The translations under genes were made by a program, and so were the position numbers. The notes under the pieces were generated by a model. It saw only the letters and a list, made by a program, of their open reading frames with translations. It did no database searches and had not been told where the DNA came from. Positions 55,410-64,000 of a stretch of 64,000 nucleotides of DNA are shown one piece after another (position 1 is the first letter of the stretch; every line of letters starts with the position of its first letter). This DNA is from Drosophila persimilis (lineage: Eukaryota; Arthropoda; Insecta; Diptera; Drosophilidae): positions 265,301 through 329,300 of the forward strand of contig NW_020825335.1 in NCBI RefSeq assembly GCF_003286085.1. Reading direction: 5' to 3'.

Positions 55410-55580
55410 CCTCCCTTTTTAGAGAAATAACGTAAAATAATTATGTAGTTATTTAAAAAAAATAATTTTTTCATTTTCATTTTTTTTGATTGGTAATATT
55501 TTTTTTTATAACTTTATATACTATGTTGTATTTAAAAAATTTTAGTATTTTGATAGTTATATATATAGTTATATATATAT
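55410..55580 (-). other. 412-type 3' internal stub, unit 4
   Basis: As in unit 2; the TATATA repeat differs in length. No ORF. Confidence 0.5.
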
Positions 55581-56277
55581 AGTTAAATATGCGACACTTC
55601 AGTTTACGTTTTAAAAAAAGATTTTATTCTTTCACTTAAACTTAGTGTACATTGATTAGTTATTTCCCCGACGATGACTGAGGACCGATGTCTTGAATGG
55701 AATTAACTTTTGTTGAATTCTCCGACGGTGTCGCGATTGACGTTTGTCTTGAACAGAACTGATTTGCCTTCTTAAATGTAGACTATTTATATCATGATGC
55801 TCGGCTTGGGATTCGGATTTGGATTCGGAGGCGTTGGCTTCGACTTCGGCTTCGGAGATGGAGTACGTGACTCGATCGATATGTGGGAAAGGCGGCTTTT
55901 GATAAAAGGCTTCCGCTGCGTATGATCGGTGTTGCATTATTTGGGGGTGGCTGAGAATAGGGCCTCTGATTGGTCAGTTACGATGGCGTGGTTCTTGAGA
56001 ATCGATTAGTAATTGATCTCTGAAGAGTGGCGTGATTCTAATGCGGCTGGATTCTAGTCCGGCTGAATTCTAGTGCGGCATCTATTGTTTTATGTTCAAC
56101 TTCTAGCTTATGGTGTTTGTTTACATTGCCTGCAATCGGCTACGCGTGGTCCATTTTGAGCGTGAGATTGTTTATGGGCGTTCGAAGCTGAGGGTGTCGG
56201 ATTGTTTATAGTATTGTGGGTGCAGGGTAATAGACATAGACAAGGGTATGTGGAGCATGGACTATAGATATGTCACT
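55581..56277 (-). repeat. 17.6-like 3' LTR, unit 4
   Basis: 697 bp, complete at both ends. Confidence 0.9.
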
Positions 56278-57617
56278 CCCCCATTGTTAGATTTAAGCCT
56301 TTCCTCAGGCGATTATCCTTGGATATAGTTCAGGTACGTCTAAAACTGTGCCTGCTGGGGATTCCTCGTCTTCGTCTAAGGATGTTTCTATTTGCGGGTC
56401 GGTTTTAGGCTTATTACTTTTACTTAGATTAAACAATTTGTAGCTTAATCCTATTATGATAATGACAAATAGTAGTATTAAGCTTACATGTAATACATTA
56501 TTTAGTCGCGTATTTTCTATTACGATTTCTTTGGTTTGCAAATAAGACAGTAGTTTAATTTTTGTTACGTTATTGTTGATGTATGTATATGCTCTGTGCA
56601 AATTCTGGTATTGAGTTGGATTTTAAGAATTCGTTTAATTGTACACTGCAATTATGTATTTTTATTAATGCGTTACCTTCTACTTTTATTTCTTGGTTTA
56701 GGCAATCTTGGTTTAATATGGTTTTTGGTAATTTCCAAGTTAACAATATATTGGGTTCTATGAAACTTATTTGAAAGTTTTGGTGTGCTTTGGTGTATGG
56801 ACATTTTGTTTCTACTTGTTTGACTATTCCTGAAATACATTCGTCATTTATTTTTCGTTTTGATTATTTTTCATATACCTCGTTTTCTAGAACGTAATAA
56901 TATGTTTTGCGTTAGGTCAGTGAGGATGTTATTATCTTCATCTGGATATGAGACAATTTTAAGTATAGGAATATTTCTGATCTCTCCTGGAATGTTGGAA
57001 ATTATTAGTATTTCGTTAGTGTCTGATTTCAACCAGGTAGATGTTTAATATTTAATAATTTCTCTGAATCGATGTGTTTCAGGTAATCCTGCCTTAATAA
57101 TTTTGGATTAAAGATACCTAATCTTGTTAGCTGCATGCCTAATTCAATATCCTCTATGTACTCAGTAAAATGTTGAAGGTTATATATTAATATTTCTAGT
57201 TGCTTATTTCTGTCATTATCGTCGTTTAACTTATTGACAACTTCTAAGCCGGAATTTACTGCTTGAATTACTAAGTTTAATTCGTTAGCTTGAACACTGT
57301 GGCTAGCCAGATTGTCTATTTTCCCTTCTAATTCGACTTTATCATCTTGATCTAACGTTCCAAATAGATATTTGTATATTGTACCTACTGCATTTATAAG
57401 GCCTCTTTTGTTTCTTTTTGCTATTTTTATGCCATTGAATTCACGTTGCCATTTCTCGACTAACTATTGAACTTGGATTTCGTTATTAAATTGGGTTGCC
57501 TGTTCTAGTAAACTCTGATATGTTTCATCTGTTCTTGTTATATTAATTGTTAGATAATGGAATTCATAATTAATGGGTATGTTAATGGTATTTGTTTTGA
57601 ATATGAGATAACCATTC
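56278..57617 (-). pseudogene. env: Errantivirus env, minus strand, unit 4
   Basis: Same remnant, but a distinct sequence version: CCGGAATTTACTGC at about 57,250 where units 2 and 3 have CCGTAATTTACTGC, and ATCTTGATCTAACG where they have ATCTGGATCTAACG. Its version resembles unit 1 at the second site. A small deletion near 57,045 shifts the frame. The membrane anchor near 56,470-56,520 is kept. Confidence 0.75.
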
Positions 57618-58977
57618 CTTCACTTCGCTTCCGCATTAGAGAATGAATTAAGGGAATGTAACCAGCTAAGGTTGGAACATTTAAATGACGAAGAAAAGGA
57701 GAAACTAAAGAAAGTTCTCTATGAATTTAGGGACGTGCAGTATAAAGAAGGTGACATTTTGACCTTCACTAGTACTATACTTCACTTCACTATACTATTA
57801 GACAGGGAATCATTCGTAAGTCAGGAAAGCAGAAATATCGTATGGTAGTAGATTATAGAAGTCTAAACGAGGTGACAATCAAGGATAAATTTCCTACACC
57901 CAGAATGGACGAAATACTAGATAAACTAGGTAGGTGCCAATATTTTACAACAATCGATTTAGCTAAGGTATTCCATCCAATTCCTATGGAACCTAGCTCA
58001 ATCCCAAAAACAGCTTTCTCCACGAAGCATGGTCATTTTTGGCTAACCACTGCCCCCGCCACATTTCAAAGATGCATGAACAATCTGTTAGAAGATTTAA
58101 TTTTCAAAGATTGCCTTGTGTATCTAGACGACATCATTATCTATTCCACATCATCTGAAGAACATTTGTTGTCTCTTAAAAGGGTCTTTGGAAAGTTGAG
58201 AGATGCAAACCTCAAACTTCAAATGGATAAGTGTGAATTCCTGAAGAAAGAAACGGAATTCCTAGGCCATGTAGTAACAACTAACGGCATAGTTCCTAAT
58301 CCAAAGAAAATATCCGCCATAATAAACTTCCCAATACCCAATACAACCACAAAAATAAAATCATTCATAGGTTTATGTGAATTTTATAGGAAATTCATTC
58401 CCAATTTTGCTAAAATAGCAAAACCAATGACACTCAAATTAAAGAAACGAGCAGTCATAGACCCAACCGAGGAAAAATACGTCGAGGCCTTCGAAAAGTT
58501 GAAAGTACTTATCACCTCAGACCCCATCCTCGCATTCCCAGATTTCAACAAAATGTTCACGGTAACAACCGATGCAAGTAACATTGCATTAGGAGCAGTG
58601 TTGCCGCAAGACCACAAACCAATTTGCTGTGCAAGTAGAACCTTAAACGAACATGAAATCAATTATTCAGCAATAGAAAAGGAATTACTAGCTATAGTTT
58701 GGGCAACTAAGTATTTCAGATCATACCTGTTTGATAGAACGTTTGAGATATTAAGTGATCACAAACCCTTGATTTGGTTGAATAACCTCAAGGAACCAAA
58801 TATGAAGCTACAACGATGGAAGATCAAATTAAATTAATTTGACTTCAAAATAAAATATTTACCAGGAAAGGAGAAGTATGTAGCTGATGCGCTATCAAGA
58901 GTAAAGATCAACGAAAACCTACTCGGGGAAACCATTAATAGTGATTGTGCAACAGTCCATAGCGCGCAAGAAGATAA
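57618..58977 (+). pseudogene. Errantivirus RT and RNase H, unit 4 first copy
   Basis: Open from 57,842 to a TAA at 58,835-58,837 (KIKLN-stop; other units read KLNEFDF). About 21 bp is deleted at 58,035 ([11 protein letters not shown] reduced to HFWL), removing a conserved RT block; VYLDD is kept. TTDASNIAL and IAKPM match unit 1 rather than units 2 and 3. The sequence breaks at 58,977 into a second env fragment. Confidence 0.85.
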
Positions 58978-59626
58978 ATATAGGAATATTTCTGATCTCT
59001 CCTGGAATGTTGGAAATTATTAGTATTTCGTTAGTGTCTGATTTCAACCAGGTAGATGTTTTGATATTTAATAATTTCTCTGAATCGATGTGTTTCAGGT
59101 AATCCTGCCTTAATAATTTTGGATTAAAGATACCTAATCTTGTTAGCTGCATGCCTAATTTAATATCCTCTATGTACTCAGAAAAATGTTGAAGGTTAAA
59201 TATTAATATTTCTAGTTGCTTATTTCTGTCATTATCCTTGTTTAATTTATTGACAACTTCTAAGCCGTAATTTACTGCTTGAATTACTAAGTTTAATTCG
59301 TTAGCTTGAACACTGTGGCTAGCCAGATTGTCTATTTTCCCTTCTAATTCGACTTTATCATCTGGATCTAACGTTGCAAATAGATATTTATATATTGTGC
59401 CTACTGCATTTATACGGCCTCTTTTGTTTCTTTTTGCTATTTTTATGCCATTGAATTTACGTTGCCATTTCTCGACTAACTATTGAACTTGGATTTCGCT
59501 ATTAAATTGGGTTGCCTGTTCTAGTAAACTCTGATATGTTTCATCTGTTCTTGTTATATTAATTGTTAGATAATGGTATTCATAATTAATGGGTTTGTTT
59601 TGAATATGAGATAACCATTCCTTCAC
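58978..59626 (-). pseudogene. env: Errantivirus env fragment, minus strand, unit 4 second copy
   Basis: An extra copy of only the N-terminal half of the env remnant. It is of the unit 2/3 sequence version (CCGTAATTT, ATCTGGATC), unlike the first env copy in this unit. The C-terminal half and LTR are absent. Confidence 0.8.
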
Positions 59627-61032
59627 TTCGCTTCCGCATTAGAGAATGAATTAAGGGAATGTAACCAGCTAAGGTTGGAACATTTAAATGACGAAGAAAA
59701 GGAGAAACTAAAGAAAGTTCTCTATGAATTTAAGGACGTGCAGTATAAAGAAGGTGACATTTTGACCTTCACTAGTACTATACTTCACTTCACTATACTA
59801 TTAGACAGGGAATCATTCGTAAGTCAGGAAAGCAGAAATATCGTATGGTAGTAGATTATAGAAGTCTAAACGAGGTGACAATCAAGGATAAATTTCCTAC
59901 ACCCAGAATGGACGAAATACTAGATAAACTAGGTAGGTGCCAATATTTTACAACAATCGATTTAGCTAAGGTATTCCATCCAATTCCTATGGAACCTAGC
60001 TCAATCCCAAAAACAGCTTTCTCCACGAAGCATGGTCATTTTGGGCTAACCACTGCCCCCGCCACATTTCAAAGATGCATGAACAATCTGTTAGAAGATT
60101 TAATTTTCAAAGATTGCCTTGTGTATCTAGACGACATCATTATCTATTCCACATCATCTGAAGAACATTTGTTGTCTCTTAAAAGGGTCTTTGGAAAGTT
60201 GAGAGATGCAAACCTCAAACTTCAAATGGATAAGTGTGAATTCCTGAAGAAAGAAACGGAATTCCTAGGCCATGTAGTAACAACTAACGGCATAGTTCCT
60301 AATCCAAAGAAAATATCCGCCATAATAAACTTCCCAATACCCAATACAACCACAAAAATAAAATCATTCATAGGTTTATGTGGATTTTATAGGAAATTCA
60401 TTCCCAATTTTGCTAAAATATCAAAACCAATGACACTCAAATTAAAGAAACGAGCAGTCATAGACCCAACCGAGGAAAAATACGTCGAGGCCTTCGAAAA
60501 GTTGAAAGTACTTATCACCTCAGACCCCATCCTCGCATTCCCAGATTTCAACAAAATGTTCACGGTAACAAACGATGCAAGTAACATTGCATTAGGAGCA
60601 GTGTTGCCGCAAGACCACAAACCAATTTGCTGTGCAAGTAGAACCTTAAACGAACATGAAATCAATTATTCAGCAATAGAAAAGGAATTACTAGCTATAG
60701 TTTGGGCAACTAAGTATTTCAGATCATACCTGTTTGGTAGAACGTTTGAGATATTAAGTGATCACAAACCCTTGATTTGGTTGAATAACCTCAAGGAACC
60801 AAATATGAAGCTACAACGATGGAAGATCAAATTAAATTAATTTGACTTCAAAATAAAATATTTACCAGGAAAGGAGAAGTATGTAGCTGATGCGCTATCA
60901 AGAGTAAAGATCAACGAAAACCTACTCGGGGAAACCATTAATAGTGATTGTGCAACAGTCCATAGCGCGCAAGAAGATAAAACAAATTATATTCCACTTA
61001 CTGAGCGACCAATCAATTACTATAATAGGTAA
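59627..61032 (+). pseudogene. Errantivirus RT and RNase H, unit 4 second copy
   Basis: Open from 59,845 to a TAA at 60,838-60,840. It shares with the first copy the 21-bp-class deletion (HFGL) and the KIKLN-stop change, but has IAKISKP and TNDASN as in units 2 and 3. A further TAA at 61,030-61,032 is the one shared by all units. Confidence 0.85.
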
Positions 61033-61959
61033 ATAGAACTGATTAAAGGAAATGAGGATAAGGTAGAAGCATCCCACTATTTCCACAAGATACTGATAAA
61101 AATCACATATACTGAAATGACAGAGTCATTAGCGAAAGATATAATAAAGGAATATGTGTGTACCAAAAAGAGTGCACTATATTTCCATAATGAAGTAGAC
61201 TTCCCACTGTTCCAAAAGGTATTCCTGGAGATAATCAGTCCAAATCACTTCACTAAACTGATTAAATCCAATACCAAACTCATAGATATTCCGAACTACT
61301 CCGAATTCAAGGAACAAATATTAAAGAATCATAAAGAACTACTTCACCCAGGTATCGAAAAGACCACTAATTGGTTTAAAGAAAAATTCTACTACCCCGA
61401 TTATCAAAAGTTAATCCAAAATATTATCAATGAATATCCTACGTGCAACGTTGCTAAAACAGAGCATCGTAACACCAATCTAACCTTCGAGATCACCCCT
61501 GAAATACAAAATATCAGAGAAAAGTATGTCATGGATTTCTATTTGGTAGGCAATCAACAATTCCTATCAGGCATTGATGTATATTCTAAATTCGCTACCC
61601 TAGTAGAAGTTAAGAGTCGTGACTGGTTAGAAACTAAGAGAGCCATCATAAAAGTCTTTAACGAAATGGACAAGCCACAGGGAATTAAAGCCGACAAAGA
61701 TTCAGCCTTTATGTGCGCAGCATTGCAAGCATGGTTGAATGCGGAAAATGTGAAAATCGAAATCACTACCAGTAAAAACGGAGTTTCTGATGTAGAACGG
61801 CTACATAAAACGATCAATGAAAAATTAAGAATCATTTCAAGCGAGGATAACATAGAAAACAAGCTCACAAAAATTCGAGTAATTCTATACACTTATAAAC
61901 ATAAAACGGTTCATAATACTACAAAAAGATCCCCAGCTGATATCTTCCTGTACGCTTGA
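61033..61959 (+). pseudogene. Errantivirus integrase, unit 4
   Basis: 280 open codons from 61,117; one visible change (WFKEKFYYP for WFKGKFYYP). Catalytic blocks kept, YPTC as elsewhere. Confidence 0.85.
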
Positions 61960-62565
61960 CTACCAGATTATGAAGATCAATCATTTGAATAACGTTCGAA
62001 TCGACTTTGAAGTAGACACACGCTACAAGAATGCACCCCTAGTTAAAAACAAAAACAACCAACCCGTTCAAAAGAAGAGGGGAAACTAGGCAGGTAGCAC
62101 TTTGGCGAAAAGCACTTTGAAGAGAAAAATAGAGGGAGGAAAATCCCCCACTATAAACGAAATTCAAAAGAAAGAAAAAATCTAATAAAAGTAAATACGA
62201 TAATTGCAGAGTACTCGAAGAGAGTACTGGGAATCCGTAGCTACAACATGATTAAGATTATAATCTTACTAATGTTCACCGTCCTACAGTCTACCGGACA
62301 GAATATAGAGATAGATCCCATCAACTCAAGAAATTGATATCTCATATTCAAAACAAATACCATTATCTAACAATTAATATAACAAGAACAGATGAAACAT
62401 ATCAGAAAGTCGAATTAGAAGGGAAAATAGACAATCTGGCTAGCCGCAGTGTTCAAGCTAACGAATTAAACTTAGTAATTCAAGCAGTAAATTCCGGCAT
62501 AGAAGTTGTCAATAAATTAAACGAGGATAATGACAGAAATAAGCAACTATAAGCAACAAATAAGC
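61960..62565 (+). pseudogene. env: Integrase tail and env N-terminus, plus strand, unit 4
   Basis: Signal-peptide ATG at 62,248. Single-base indels near 62,047 and 62,156 break the integrase tail that is open in units 1-3. Same Env piece (62,334-62,552), then the BEL join. Confidence 0.75.
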
Positions 62566-63006
62566 AAATTCAGACCTTGGCTTGTGAAATCTCTGCTTTG
62601 TTAAATTCCCGTCCGCTTTATGCAATTACAGAAAGTCCCGATGATCTAGATGTGCTCACGCCAAACCACTTTCTCAATGGAGCCCCGAAAGCTGCATTCG
62701 ACGAACCAGATGTGTCGCATCTCCGGGTCAACCTACTTAGTCGATGGCAGCGACTGTGTCAAATGAAGCAGGCGTTTTGGAGAAAATGGAGCAAACGCTG
62801 CCACCATTAAGGTGGCCGCTTGGCCGCATTGAGAGCGTCATCCCAGGAAAAGATGGAACCATCAGAGTAGCCGTCATCCGCACTCAAAGAGGGCCGTTGG
62901 AAAAATAGCGGTTCTGCCCCTTCAGGATGGATCTGTTGAAAACCCTTTGCCTTCCAACGGGGGGTGAATGTTCGGAGCAGAACCCAGCCGATTAGTTGCT
63001 TGCCAA
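62566..63006 (+). pseudogene. BEL integrase tail and LTR stub, unit 5
   Basis: Copy of 41,347-41,785 with one extra A near 62,941; LTR stub from 62,969. Confidence 0.9.
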
Positions 63007-63464
63007 TGTAGAAAGAGAATTCAAATATAATTTGAACAGAGAAAAACACTTCTGTTCAGTCGTTTGGTTTTGGTAGGAATGAATCCAATTTATTCTTCAT
63101 AAATTTCTTTAGCCTAAAAGTACATAATATTCTGTCGCTAAGAGCAGCGGCAGAACGGGATTATGTAGCATGCCATATGTATGTTTATATTTATGTTTGT
63201 AAGAATGTATATGCAGAAGGCATATACATTGGATATATTGGGATATATTGCCGACACTGCAGTTTCTAACGCTGCAGGCCACATACAAGGGACTGATCGT
63301 ATTACAGCTCTTGAGTGCGGCTGTGTTACGTAAACATTGCGACAAAGTGTCTTTATGTTTATGAGCGTGATACTCTACATTAACTTTGGGCATATGACCA
63401 CTTGACATATTGTATACACTACAATGCTGTGGGCATATGCTTATATGGCATACAACATACTACA
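63007..63464 (-). repeat. 412/mdg1-type LTR, unit 5
   Basis: 458-bp copy with one extra T near 63,264; same breakpoints. Confidence 0.65.
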
Positions 63465-63633
63465 CCTCCCTTTTTAGAGAAATAACGTAAAATAATTATG
63501 TAGTTATTTAAAAAAAATAATTTTTTCATTTTCATTTTTTTTGATTGGTAATATTTTTTTTTATATCTTTATATACTATGTTGTATTTAAAAAATTTTGG
63601 TATTTTGATAGTTATATATATAGTTATATATAT
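63465..63633 (-). other. 412-type 3' internal stub, unit 5
   Basis: As in unit 2; no ORF. Confidence 0.5.
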
Positions 63634-64000
63634 AGTTAAATATGCGACACTTCAGTTTACGTTTTAAAAAAAGATTTTATTCTTTCACTTAAACTTAGTG
63701 TACATTGATTAGTTATTTCCCCGACGATGACTGAGGACCGATGTCTTGAATGGAATTAACTTTTGTTGAATTCTCCGACGGTGTCGCGATTGACGTTTGT
63801 CTTGAACAGAACTGATTTGCCTTCTTAAATGTAGACTATTTATATCATGATGCTCGGCTTGGGATTCGGATTTGGATTCGGAGGCGTTGGCTTCGACTTC
63901 GGCTTCGGAGATGGAGTACGTGACTCGATCGATATGTGGGAAAGGCGGCTTTTGATAAAAGGCTTCCGCTGCGTATGATCGGTGTTGCATTATTTGGGGG
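63634..64000 (-). repeat. 17.6-like 3' LTR, unit 5, cut by window edge
   Basis: First 367 bp (primer-site end) of the same 697-bp LTR. The array continues beyond the window. Confidence 0.9.

Larger units (their letters stand above)
36220..64000. repeat. Tandem array of a composite transposon unit (about 6 kb)
   Basis: The left edge of the 412-type LTR recurs at 36,258, 41,786, 48,942, 54,953 and 63,007, spacings of 5,528, 7,156, 6,011 and 8,054. Removing the ISY-family insertion from unit 2 (1,114 bp) and the internal duplication from unit 4 (about 2.0 kb) brings both to about 6.04-6.05 kb. Every unit has identical breakpoints between BEL tail, 412-type LTR(-), 17.6-like LTR(-), env(-), pol(+) and env fragment(+). 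Unit 1 is shorter because of deletions. Such identical joins can only arise by duplicating one rearranged unit. Confidence 0.95.

Noticed and set aside
36220-64000. CRISPR array or simple satellite
   Set aside because: The repeat unit is about 6 kb and made of recognisable retroelement parts; there are no short regular spacers.

Overview
This window looks like transposon-packed heterochromatin from a Drosophila genome, most likely an obscura-group species such as D. miranda or D. pseudoobscura. I see no single-copy host gene, rRNA gene or tRNA gene. The species guess rests on five copies of a Helitron-like element of about 1.0-1.1 kb (starting TATACCCGATACTC, ending in CCCCCTCG) that I recognise as the DINE-1 relative called ISY/ISX in D. 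miranda, plus errantiviruses of the 17.6/297 type, BEL/Pao elements and LOA-clade LINEs. Family names are from memory; no search was run.

Left part (1-16,212): a minus-strand LTR with a near tRNA-Lys3 primer site (86-917), then a plus-strand 17.6-like errantivirus (LTR from 1,226, primer site 3,265, gag 3,467). That element is broken by (i) a LINE fragment in its LTR, itself holding a 349-bp LOA fragment with a perfect target duplication, (ii) a minus-strand BEL element (3,830-9,529) in gag, and (iii) a minus-strand LOA element (12,100-15,639) fused to a partial ISY (15,640-16,070) in integrase.

Middle part (16,213-36,257): BEL element 1 (16,213-29,555) keeps both LTRs and a 5-bp duplication CAGTC. 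It is inflated by an ISY in its leader and by a LOA element (22,181-28,383) that itself carries an ISY in codon 7 of ORF1. BEL element 2 (29,637-36,257) follows, with an ISY in its reverse transcriptase and a 3' LTR cut to 38 bp.

Right part (36,220-64,000): a tandem array of a composite unit of about 6 kb. Each unit has, in order, a BEL integrase tail and LTR stub, a 412/mdg1-type LTR (-), a 17.6-like LTR (-), env (-), pol and integrase (+), then an env N-terminal fragment (+). Four units are complete or nearly so and a fifth runs off the end. Unit 2 carries an ISY-family insertion with a 10-bp deletion like the one I recall for the MSL-recruiting ISX element; unit 4 has a 2-kb internal duplication. 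Shared nonsense mutations show that dead DNA was amplified by duplication, not by retrotransposition.

The proteins do not work together as a host pathway. They are remnants of independent selfish elements: Gag packages RNA, PR/RT/RNase H/IN copy and integrate, Env is the errantiviral surface protein, and LINE ORF1/ORF2 act in target-primed reverse transcription. Almost all are broken; LOA ORF1 is the best preserved. A biological role, if any, would more likely lie in the DNA or its transcripts: a piRNA source, hairpin RNA from inverted env copies, or a chromatin entry site at the ISX-like copy.
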